A stretch of 25,467 bases of DNA, taken from DASSFG01 sp035547915 (GTDB lineage Bacteria > Planctomycetota > Planctomycetia > Pirellulales > JAICIG01). The number at the start of each line of letters is the position of its first letter. The stretch's first letter is position 1. Under the pieces are notes generated by a model that had not been told where the DNA came from, searched no databases, and saw only the letters and a program-made list of their open reading frames with translations. This document shows, piece by piece, positions 1 through 10,000 of the stretch. The translations under genes were made by a program, and so were the position numbers. Location of the stretch: NCBI GenBank assembly GCA_035547915.1, contig DASZTS010000130.1:1-25467 (forward strand), read 5' to 3'.

Positions 1-1
1 T

Positions 2-280
2 CTGAACTACTGGACCGGCCAGTTGGATTCGGGCACGATGACCCGCGCCCAGGTGGTGAACGGTTTCGATAGCAGCGTGGAGTACTACCAGAACCTGACG
101 ACGGCGTTCTTCGAGCAGTATCTGGGACGTGCTCCGACGGCTGTGGAGATGGAGAACTACGTGTCGGCGTTCGAACAAGGCGCGACGCAGCGTACGATCC
201 AGATCGAGATCATCGATAGCCCGGCCTACCAGGACACCCCGCCGCCGCCCGAGGAAGGTGGGATTGAGCGGCTGAGCTAA
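2..280 (+). CDS. C-terminal end of a DUF4214-domain surface protein (5' truncated)
   Basis: The frame is already open at the left edge and ends at TAA 278-280, leaving 92 visible residues. They begin LNYWTGQLDSGTMTRAQVV and continue through FDSSVEYYQN and FFEQYLGRAPT to SAFEQGATQRTIQIEI and SPAYQD. The pattern of W-x-x-Q-L-x-x-G, R-x-x-V, S-x-E-Y, then a second F-x-x-Y-L-G-R helix pair and a closing S-x-A-Y matches the helical DUF4214 repeat. That domain is often found at the C-termini of large secreted bacterial proteins, including planctomycete ones. An ATG at 23 is in frame, but coding-like sequence precedes it, so it is probably internal. The last residues are a short Pro/Glu-rich tail. 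The function of DUF4214 is not established. Whether the missing part is another giant protein like the one downstream cannot be seen here. Confidence 0.85.
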   Translation: MNYWTGQLDSGTMTRAQVVNGFDSSVEYYQNLTTAFFEQYLGRAPTAVEMENYVSAFEQGATQRTIQIEIIDSPAYQDTPPPPEEGGIERLS

Positions 281-292
281 CAATCTGGCGAA

Positions 293-306
293 CCGGACTA
301 GTCCGG
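293..306. repeat. Perfect 14-base palindrome after the upstream stop
   Basis: CCGGACTAGTCCGG lies 12 bases beyond the TAA at 278-280. TCTG at 284-287 and CAGA at 307-310 could lengthen the stem across an unpaired GCGAA. There is no T-tract, so it is not a standard intrinsic terminator. It may be an mRNA 3'-end stabilising hairpin, a protein-binding dyad or chance. Confidence 0.35.
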
Positions 307-634
307 CAGAGACGAAGACTGCGTGCCGCAAGTTGCTCGCAAACGCTTGTCGTTCAGCGCTTCGGATGTGGGTCAGACGCATCTATGTCGGGCTTCGGCA
401 AGCGCGTTTGGGGGCAGGAGTCGCTCGGTCGGCAACTCAGTTCATTAGAGATCACTCCCGGCGTCGTATCCACCGCTTGTCGGTTGAGTGTGCACCGGCG
501 TGTTAACACTCCTCATCACATAATCTGTCAATCAACGTAAGCGCGATGCGCAGCGTTGGCTGCTACCTTCGTCACTCATCGTATACAGGGGCTCGTATCC
601 ACAGCGTCGAGGTGGCTCGCTGTGCGCAACAAAT

Positions 635-660
635 GGCACGCGCCGACGGCGCCTGTGGCC
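635..660 (+). other. GC-rich imperfect hairpin
   Basis: GCGCC (640-644) pairs with GGCGC (648-652) around a three-base GAC loop. The stem extends through GGCAC (635-639) pairing with GTGGCC (655-660), with a CT bulge and one further bulged G. It lies just upstream of the candidate terminator at 697-727, so the two may belong to one structured transcript. Role unknown. Confidence 0.3.
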
Positions 661-696
661 GCAGTCCACGGAGGTCGTCAAAGCGCGCTGGATTGT

Positions 697-727
697 GGCC
701 AGCAGGCCGCAACGGCTGGCCGTTTTT
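697..727 (+). terminator. Candidate intrinsic terminator
   Basis: GGCCAGC (697-703) and GCTGGCC (715-721) form a perfect 7-bp stem with an 11-base loop, followed by G and then five Ts (723-727). This is the expected layout of a rho-independent terminator on the plus strand. It is about 420 bases beyond the upstream stop, so it could end the upstream transcript, a leader or small RNA, or act as an attenuator of the giant gene. Confidence 0.45.
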
Positions 728-901
728 GGTCGCGGAATGGGCGTTCCTGGGCCCTACGAAAGGCCCTCTTCGGCAGGGTCAGGATGCTCGCGGTCCGTCG
801 CGCCGCCGCGGTTGGCAATCTCGCGAATGCGCACGCAATCCATGTTACTTATCGCACCACGGATAGCGCACAGTGGGTGATGCACAGCCCCCATTTTTTC
901 C

Positions 902-930
902 TTGATTCGCTTGTAGTTTCTGGTGACAAT
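902..930 (+). promoter_or_regulatory. Weak sigma-70-like promoter candidate for the giant gene
   Basis: TTGATT (902-907) and GACAAT (925-930) each match four of six positions of the -35 and -10 consensus and are separated by 17 bases. They would give a 5' leader of roughly 60 bases before the ATG at 998. Planctomycete promoters are poorly conserved, so this is only a candidate. Confidence 0.2.
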
Positions 931-982
931 CGGCAAAACCGCCAAAATCGCGCGCCATGACGCGCGCATCGCACTCCAGCAC

Positions 983-1000
983 GGGGATTAAGTACCTATG
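983..1000 (+). promoter_or_regulatory. Start region of the giant gene: in-frame stop, weak SD, ATG
   Basis: An in-frame TAA at 989-991 is followed by only two codons (GTA, CCT) before ATG 998-1000, so no start further upstream is possible in this frame. GGGG at 983-986, 11 bases before the ATG, is the only Shine-Dalgarno-like element and is weak. The next in-frame ATG is at about 1451, beyond the conserved N-terminal motif, which favours 998. Confidence 0.7.
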
Positions 1001-4000
1001 GGTTCGTGGTTTAAGGGGGATGGGCGATTTCCGCGTAGGTCGTCGGGCACGCGCCGCCGACGCAATACCGTTCGCGGGCTCGATTCGCACCACGCAGAAC
1101 AGGTGGGACGCCCACGCCGAGATCGCCGCGAGTTGCGGTTCGAGCGCTTCGAGGAGCGCACGCTTCTGACCGGTAGCGGTCCGGCGCTCATCTCCATCAT
1201 TCCCAACGATGGGCAGTTGCTGCAACCAGGCGCCACGGTTAGCGACGACCCCACGCAACTCACTTTCCGCTTTTTGCTTTCGGCGGGCGAGACGCTGAAT
1301 CCCAATACTCTCACGGGCATTCAGCTCGAGCGCAGCGGCGGCGACGGTGTGTTCGACGCGAACGACCGTACGGTACCTTATGGCGGCAACGATGTGGCGA
1401 TCACGCCCGGCTACATCGGCATCGACCCGGCACAGCCCAACCAGGTCGATATGAGTTTCAGTTCGCCCCTGCCCGACGACCTCTATCAAATCACGGTTGT
1501 GGGGGCTGGGGCGGGCGCCTTGACAGATTCAGCCGCCACGCCGTTCAACGGCGGCTCGAACTACGTCCTGGATTTCCGATTGCAACTCGGCCCGCAGGTG
1601 CTCTCCGTTGTGCCGCAACCGGTCACGCGGAATTCCAACGGCGTGCTTACGCCGGCCAACAACGAGGTCGACGTCTATTTCAACGAGCCCGTGGCAACCT
1701 TGCCGGGTCAGCCGAACGCGCTCAATCCCAATCAGTTCGAGCTGATTGACACGCAAAACACCGTCAACACCACTGACGACGCGACCTTTTACCCGACCTC
1801 CGTCAGCTACGATCCGCTGAACAACGAGGCGCGGCTGATTTTCGGCCATAGCCTCGACTCCTTGGGAGGCACCACGGGCGATACCGCCGGCGCGTTGCGC
1901 TTGCGCATCGGCAATACCTATACGGAGCCCGTGACGGCTCCCTTGTCGGTGCCGGGCCTGACGCCGTTCACCGATGGCACCTTCGCCAATGCCACGACGC
2001 TTGCCTCCGTGGTCGGGCCTACATCAAGCGGCGTCGCGCCTGCGTTGCCCTCGTCGATCTTGCAATCGTCGACTCCCGACCAGCAGGCCGATGAGCAGAC
2101 CGTTCAATTCACCGGCGATCTGATACAACAGACCGATCTCGACGGGCTGGTGTTTCCCGGCGGCCTGGCCGACCCCGGCCATCGCGATATTCCCGCCGGC
2201 CAGGATGCGACGTCTCCACCGGATGAAAACCATGTCTATGGCACCGCAGCCGGCTCCGCCAGCCTAATGACCTATGCCTTCCCCACGATATATGGCGATG
2301 ATCCCACAACCGGCAAGCCGTTGACGAACCAGATTACGCCCACCGAGGAGCAGACGGTACGCGAGATATTTCAGCTTTGGAGCTATTACACGGGATACAG
2401 CTTCGTCGAAGTGTCGGGTGGCCCGAACAACACGGGCACGGGTGCGAACATTACGGTAGCCGTGGGCGATCCGCGTGCGGACGACCCCACGCTTCCGCCC
2501 GTCGGGGGCTTCTCAGGTCCAGTGGCCATCATCAACGCTGCCGACATCACGGACGCGGGACTTTACGGCAGTAGCTTCATGACCACGGCCATGCACGAAA
2601 TTGGCCACGATCTCGGTCTGCCCCACGACGACAACAGCCCGCCCGACACGGTGATGAACGGCGGTGCCGAATCGACCCAGCCGGCCGATGGCGCGCAGGG
2701 ACTGTTCCCCGGCCTGGCCGACGTTACCAACCTGCAGTTCACCAGCGAGCCGACCAGCAACCAGATCGACCTTTACAAGTTCACGGTCGATTCCAGCGGC
2801 ACACTCAACGCCGAGACGGTAGCCCAGCGTTTGCCGAGTGTGAGCCAGCTCAACTCGCTCTTGACCTTGTACGAAGAGTTCAACGACCTCTCGCTGCCAT
2901 CTAGCGGAGCGTCGGCGGTGAGCGGCGATACGTTTACCATCGAGTCGACCTTGGTCAATGGCTCGACGGTTTCCAAGACCTTCCAGTTCGTGCAGATTCC
3001 AAATAACGCTAATCCGCCGCCGGCCGGCACGCTCATTGGCGGCAACGTCGAAGTGCCGTTCAAAACCGGCGATTCACAGTCGACCCTGGCGTCGACGGTT
3101 GTGTCGGCCATCGAAAGTCAGAATCTGAATGTCACGGCGACCATCGGCAGCGGTTTCATCCAATTGGGCGGACCCAACGTCGTCACGACGACCGGCACCA
3201 CTGTCGCGCAATCGCTCTCCCAACAGGAGATCGCCCGCAACGACGACTACTACGGCGAAGACTCCTTCGCCAGTCTAGCCGTGCAGCCGGGCATCTATTA
3301 CGCGGCGGTTACCGCCAGCGGCAATGACCAGTTCAATCCCGACGTGGCCGATAGCGGCTGGGGCGGCAATACCTCGGGTGATTACAACCTGCTCTTGACC
3401 TTCAAGCCGCAGGCCACGCAGCCGCTGACCGACCCGGGGTTGTCGTTGTTCGTGCCAGCCGCCGGCGCGAGCGCGTTTCCATCGAGCGGGCAGGCGAACT
3501 ATCCGTACAGTTTCACCCTGACCGACACGAACCAAAGCACCGGCCAGCCCGTTACCGAGACAATTACCTTCTACAACGGCTCGGTGGCGCCGGCGAATAC
3601 CGCCGGGCACATCAACGTGCAGTTGGTGTCAACGGACACTCAAGAGTCGATTGTCGGGAAGCTCATCGCGGCTTTGCAGACGGCCATTTCACCGGCCTTC
3701 GGTAACTTTAACTCCCTGAATTACAATCTGGTCGATATCGGCAACGGCCGCATCGAGGTGGGTGGCGCTTCGTCGACGAGCATCGTGGTCGACCCGCAGT
3801 GGCAGGTCGGCCAGGGACTACCTAATCTCACCGGCAAGACCAGCGATTCCTTCCCGCTCGTGCTCTGGGGCACGACCAACCCGCAGCCGTTGGTAGGTAA
3901 TTCCGGCCCTGGCGGAACAGGCGCGTACGACTTCTGGTTCAACGTAGGGCCGACGGTGTATGTCGACAAGGCCGCGCCCGGTGGCGGAACCGGTTCGGCC

Positions 4001-7000
4001 GCCAGTCCGTACAACACGATCAACGCGGCACTCCAGAATTCGGCCGTCGTCAATGCGGCCGCCAATGGTCAAGAAGTTAACGTCCGCCTCGAACCGAACG
4101 CGCACGCCACGCTGGCCATTGCCGCGACGGCTAATGGCATTGTCGGCACGACGTCGACCGTGAAGGGGCAGACGTTCCAGGTCGTCGCCGGCGCGTACAC
4201 CTTCAACTTCGAGTTCGTGGCCAGTAACAGCGCGAACAATGGCGCGCCCTTGCCCGACGGAAACCTCGCGGTCTACATCGGCAGCACCCCCAATCCTTCG
4301 TCGTCGTTGGTGCAATCTGCCATTGCGGCGGCCCTCAACAATGCCACCCTCACGAAGAATGGCCGCACGGTGGCCTTGAGCACGTCCAATGGCGTTGCCA
4401 ATGGGGCCGACGGCGGCGACGTGACCGTCACCACCGAAATCGACGGAACGGCGACCTCCAACAACGACGGCAACTACTATTACGTCTATCTCTTCCAGGG
4501 CCAGCAGCCGATCACCGTCAACTACCAAACGGGCGTTGCCGGTCAGCTCGGGGTGTTTAGCTCACCCGCCCCGGCCAACGCCGTAACCACGCCGTTCAGC
4601 AAGCCGATTGCCGGCGTGCAGCAACCGTTCATCCAGGTGAACAGTCCGGTGGGTACCACCGGCAACACCAACAACTTGCCCTACCTGGTTGGCACGGACC
4701 AGTTCGGCAATCTCTTGCCCGACGACTCGCCTGCCAATTCCATTCTGCAACTGCCCAAGAACACCGTGCTGACGGTCGATCCCGGCGTGGTCGTCAAGTT
4801 GCGCCAGGCGAACATCGAGGCGGGCAGTTCGGCCGTGAACATCGACGACAGCCAAAGCGCCATCCAGGTGCTCGGCATCCCAGGCGAGCAGCCCGTCTTT
4901 ACCTCGTACAACGACGATACGATCGGCACTGAGCAGGTCCACCCTGGCGTGATTGCCGCGCCCGGCGACTGGGGCGGCCTGGTGTTCAACAACGACAGCG
5001 ACCTCGAAACGCTCGGCATTTTCCTAAGCAGCGTGAACGAGGCCACGATCGACTACGGCGGCGGACGTGTGGTGGTCAACGGTCTGCCGGGCAACTACGA
5101 TTCGGTCTATCTCAGCACCGCGCGGGCCGCGGTCACCAATGACCTGATCATCAACGGCGCGGGCGCTGCCATCTCGGCGAATCCCAACAGCTTCGAGAAC
5201 ACTCTCTTCGGCCAAGACCTGACCATCGCCGTCAATCAAAGTGGCATTGCGTCGCTGCCGGGCCAAACTTTCGCCATCGGCACGGTCAATTTCGAGTTCA
5301 CGACGAACGGCGTCGTTTCGCCGAATTTCACGGCCATCAACATCAACGGCATGACCACCGCCACACAGGTGGCCAATGCCATCAAGTCAGCCATCAACCA
5401 ATACGTGCTGACCACGACCAACCCCAGCGGCCAGGTTGAGGTAATCGATGAGGCCCAATCGTTGGGCAGCCTGGTCACCATGCCCAATTCGCCAACTTTT
5501 AGCAACGGAACCACGGCGCTCACCTTCACCGCAGACTCGTTCTCGGCCGATTACGAGCGCTTCGGACCCGACGTGCATGGCAACATGCTAACGACCGGCT
5601 CCTCCACAACGGCGGGAGTCGCTTTTAATAACCCGAACAACACCTCTCAGCAACTCGGCTTGGTCTTCCCAGGGAAGGCGCAAGATACCGTCGGCGGCAT
5701 CCTGGTGCGGATCGCGACGAACGCCGGGCAATCGCTCGACACGCTCGACGTCTCGGCCGTCTTCGCCGCCACCGATATCCCGTACGTGCTGCAAGAAAAC
5801 CTGCTCATCACCGGCAACACCGGCGGTAACGAGATCATTAACGGAATTAACGTGGCACGCCTCGCCGGGCAACTGCTGGTCGAGCCGGGCGTGGTGGTCA
5901 AGCTGGCCGGCTCGCGTGTCGAGGCGCAATCGGGCGCGAATGTGATCGCCGAAGGCACCGCCGCGGAGCCGATCGTGTTCACCTCCGTCAACGATCCGCG
6001 CTACGGTGGCGGTGGCACGTTCGACACCGCCAACAGCGGCGCTACCGTTGCGCCGTTGCCCGGCGATTGGGCGGGCTTCTACTTCTGGCCCACCTCCAAC
6101 GGCAGCTTCGACCATACGATCATTACCTTTGGCGGCGGAAGCTCGGCCATCGAAGGCGGCTTCGCCGATTTCGACGTCATCGAAATCCACCAGGCCAAGG
6201 TCCGCATCGCCGACAGCCTGCTGGAAGATAACGCCGGCAGCGGCAGCGGCAGCAGTCGCAACGGCCGTCTTACCAGCGACGCCTCGACCATCTACGTGCT
6301 CGGCGCCCAGCCGGTGATCGTGAACAACGTCATCGAGTATAACGCCGGCGCGGCCCTCTCGGCCGACGTCGATTCGTTCGGTACCGAGCAGGTGCCCGAC
6401 TGGGGTCGCCAAACCGGTCCGCTCGACGCCTTCACGCAATTTAACAACAACTACGGCCCGCTGGTGGCGCTCAACGAGCTTGATGACAACTTCATCAACG
6501 GCATGGTTGTGCGCGGCGGTGAGTTGGAGGCCCAGGATATCTGGGACGACACCGACATCGTCTACGTGGTCGAGGGGACGGTGACGGTGCCCAACTTCCA
6601 GAGCGTGGGCGGCCTGCGCATCCAATCCAGCGCCACGCAGAGCCTGGTGATCAAGATGATGCCCGGTGCGGGCTTCGACGCCAGCGGCTCGCCGGGCGAC
6701 ATCACCGACCGCATCGGCGGCGAGATTCAGATCATCGGCACGCCGAACCACCCGGTGGTCATTACCTCGTATCGCGATAACACGGTGGGGGCGGGCATCA
6801 CGCCCAGCGACCAACCCGACAACGAAACTGTGCCGGGCCCAGTCGAGAAATCGGCCGGCAGCATCTATACCGTGAACGGCACCCCGGTGGCCTCCAACGG
6901 TATCTTCGTCGCTCCGCCCACGACCAGCCTCGCGGGCGCGCCGGCCGTGCCGGTGCAAAACGCATTGGCCGCCGCCGCCAATGGGGGCACGATCGCCTCG

Positions 7001-10000
7001 GCAACGTATTACTACAAGGTCACCGCCTTCAACGCCAGCGGCGAGTCGATCGGCAGCAACGAGCAATCGATCGCCGTCAGCGGACCCACCGGCGTGGTGA
7101 CCGTGAGTTGGAACGCAGCGGCTGGCGCCAGCGGCTATAAGATTTATCGCGGCACGGTCGCCGGCGGCGAGAATGTGCTCGTCGGCACAGTCGGCGCCAC
7201 CACCACCTTCACCGACTTGGGTAACGGTGCGGCGCCCGGCGACTGGAACAGCGTGCTGTTGGACCAGTACAGCAACGACCGCAACGTGGCGATGATCGAC
7301 CAGTCGACGGCCGGGCCCACTCCCGCCACGGCCCAGTCGTTGGGCGGGTTGGCCCCCAATCAGCAAAGCGGCGACGACAACCTCAGGCTCGGTTTCCAGG
7401 TCAACGGCTACCTGGCCACCCCCAGCGAGGTCGATACCTATACCTTCCAAGGCACTGCCGGCACGCAAGTCTGGGTCACCGTGACCAACACTTCGTCAGC
7501 GCTCGATTCGGTGGTCGAGCTGGTCGACGCCAACGGCAACGTCTTGGCCCGCAGCGATGACGCCAACGCCGAACAGCAGGACGCCGACGCTAATGGCGAT
7601 CCGCTGCAAGCCGGCCCGCTCTTAAGCAGCGTGCTGCCAGGCAATCTCGCCCAGCCGATTCAAGACGGCACCACCGGTGCGGCGGGCCTCGGCCTGGAAG
7701 ACTTCTGGTCGACCAATGCCGCCGACCCAGGCTTTCGCGTGACCTTGCCCGGCACGGCCGGCACGACCAACAACTATTACGTGCGGGTCTACTCTAAGGG
7801 ACCCAGCGGCCCGCCGCCGAGCACGAGCACCGCCGGCAGCGGCGTGACCGCCCCCTCGGGGCTCACGGCCAGCGCCTCGAACACCGGCGGCGGCATTCTA
7901 AGCGGCACCTACTACTACGCAGTCACGGCGGTGACGGCGGCGGGCGAGACGACCGCGAGTCTCTCCACTCCGACGCTCGTTACCGGTCCGAACGGTTCGG
8001 TGAGCTTGAGCTGGAGCGCGGGCACCAGCAGCGGCAACCCGATCACCGACTACAAGATCTATCGCAGCAGCGCTCCATTTGGCTCCATCATCCCGAATCA
8101 GTACTACGACCTGCTGGCGATTGTGCCCGCCACGCAAACCACTTACACCGACAAGGGCGTCAACCTCACCTATCTGCCCGACAGCGCGACACCGGGCGCC
8201 ACGAGCCACGGCCTGACCGGGGGCGAGTACGAGTTGCAAGTCCGGCTCCAGCAGATGGTCGAGGTGCCGGGTTCCGCGGTCACCAACGCCGATATCCGCT
8301 TCGCCACCAACGGCATCGACGTGGAGGGGTTGCCCGCGCATTCGCCGTTGATCGCCAACACCAGCGTGGCGGCCGGTGGCGCGGCGACACAGACGGCCTC
8401 GCAACAGCTCGGCGACCTGTTGACCACCGACACCAGCTCACTCAACGCGGCGGGCAACCTCGGCAGCCCGACTTCGGTGCAGTGGTACACCTTCAACCTG
8501 ACGTATGCCCAGATTCAGGCGATCGGCGGCTTTTCCGGTGGCGCTAAGACCTGGTCGACGGTGTTCGACGTCGGTTATGCCGACGGGCTGACTCGGCCCG
8601 ACACCGAGATCGCCGTCTACGACTCGAACATGAACCTGATCTACCTGGGCCGCAACTCGAACGTGCCCGACCAGCAGCCACCTCCCACGCCCGGCACCAC
8701 GCTCGGCGCCGACAACGGCGACCTCAGCCACTCCAGCGACGGCCAGAACGATCCCTACATTGGCCCCGTGCAATTGCCGACCGGCATACCAGGCTCTGCA
8801 CAGACGTACTACGTGGCGATCGGCTCGAACGCCACGCTGCCGCAGGCCGTCGATGCCTTGTTTAATCCCGCCAGCACGAACTACACCGTGCGCCTGGAAC
8901 CGATCGACTCGACCGCGCGCGTTGTCGAAGACCATATCGGCACCGAGGGCGGCATGACCGGTCAGGATCCGAGCACACTTACGCCCCTGTTCGGCAACAG
9001 TACGGGCCAGGCATCTGGAAGTGAGCTAACGCACTCCGGACTCAATCCGGCCGGCGATTACACGGTGAAAAACACCGGCACGACGGGGACGATTTCCACG
9101 GCAGGCTACCAGCAGCTCGACAGCTACGCCACGCCCTTCAATCTTGCTGACGTGACGTTGTACGTCACGAACGGCAGATCCGGCGAAACTAGCTCGCCGG
9201 GCACCAACCCGGGCGGCGGTTCGAACCTCTTGACATTCAATCCGTTTACCGGACAGCAGGAAACGGACCAAGGCGGGATCGGGAGCCAGGGTGTGGGCGT
9301 CAACGACATCGCCATGCAGACCAACGGCCAACTCTATGCCATGGCCACGGGAGACGGCGATGGCTCGACGAATCTCATCCAAGTGAACACCGGTACCGCC
9401 GGAAGCAGCACGGTGGTGGGCAACGCGGGCATTACCACGTTTTACGACAATCCGACGAGCACCACGCAACCCAATTTCTCCGCGGCCAATGCCGGCATTC
9501 AGTTCGACGCGATGTCCTATGTCTATAACAACGGGCAGAACAATTCACCGTTGTTGTTCGCGGTCGGCCACCGCGATCCGAGTTTCGACGACAATGCTGC
9601 CGAGGCCGTATCAAACAATCTGTTTTACGAGCTGAATCCGGCAACCGGTAGCTCAGAGGGCTTTATCATTCCGAGCGTCGCCGCGCCCGACTACAACAAC
9701 CCGATGGCCACGACCGGGAACACCTTCGGTCTCGCGCCCGTCGTCGACGTCGTGGCGGCTACCAACAGCACGCAGGATGTCGTCGATAGCATCACGGGCT
9801 ATTCGCCCGCGCCGACCACGGTCACATTGAAAAAGACAGGCGCGGCCAATTCCACGACATTCGAAATGGACAGCGGCCCGGAGGTCGATTTCTTCCAGCC
9901 GACAAGCGCGTCTCCGACGACGTTTCCGACCGTCGCGACCCTTGCCGTACCCCCCGGCCCCGCTGCCGGCACGGTGATGACAAATGCCAGCTATTTCCGC

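Larger units (their letters stand above)
281..997. other. Intergenic region without a convincing gene
   Basis: These 717 bases separate the DUF4214 gene from the giant gene. Short open frames exist on both strands, for example 556-960 on plus, but their translations are rich in Arg, Ala and Trp without domain-like pattern, and they overlap the hairpins described separately. I see two perfect palindromes (293-306 and 500-509), hairpins at 635-660 and 697-727, a small direct repeat of TCGTATCCAC at 464-473 and 593-602, and a weak promoter-like pair at 902-930. No tRNA or recognised riboswitch was seen. The length suggests a terminator for the upstream gene plus a regulated leader for the giant gene. 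Confidence 0.6.
3956..6796 (+). other. Right-handed beta-helix segment A (in giant CDS)
   Basis: It opens with VYVDKAAPGGGTGSAASPYN, the entry of DUF1565/pectate-lyase-like helices, about residue 987. Later rungs show VLTVDPGVVVKL and LLVEPGVVVKLAGSRVEAQS, EPIVFTSVNDPRYGGG, PGDWGGLVFNND, PGDWAGFYFWPTSNG and NNVIEYNAGAALSADV. The recurrent 'GT-x-PIVFTS...PGDWxGxxF' sequence is typical of bacterial secreted beta-helices, often sugar-binding or polysaccharide-active, but I see no clear catalytic set. TFEF modules at 4166-4435 and 5261-5490 interrupt it. Confidence 0.7.

Noticed and set aside
344..482. Direct repeat CGCTTGTCG at 344-352 and 474-482
   Set aside because: Nine bases, two copies, no symmetrical placement; chance is sufficient.
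874..899. Terminator-like TGGG...CCCA followed by six Ts
   Set aside because: The stem is only four base pairs with a 12-base loop, too weak to call despite the T-tract.
556..960. Possible 134-codon gene in the intergenic region, with overlapping alternatives at 546-866 and 754-969
   Set aside because: No recognisable domain, no good ribosome-binding site, competing frames on both strands and overlap with strong hairpins. I treat the region as non-coding.
5588..7468. Minus-strand open frame of 626 codons
   Set aside because: It lies wholly antisense to the coherent beta-helix/FN3/PPC coding of the plus strand. Its translation is rich in Gly, Arg, Val, Asp and His with no domain pattern, as expected for the complement of GC-rich codons.
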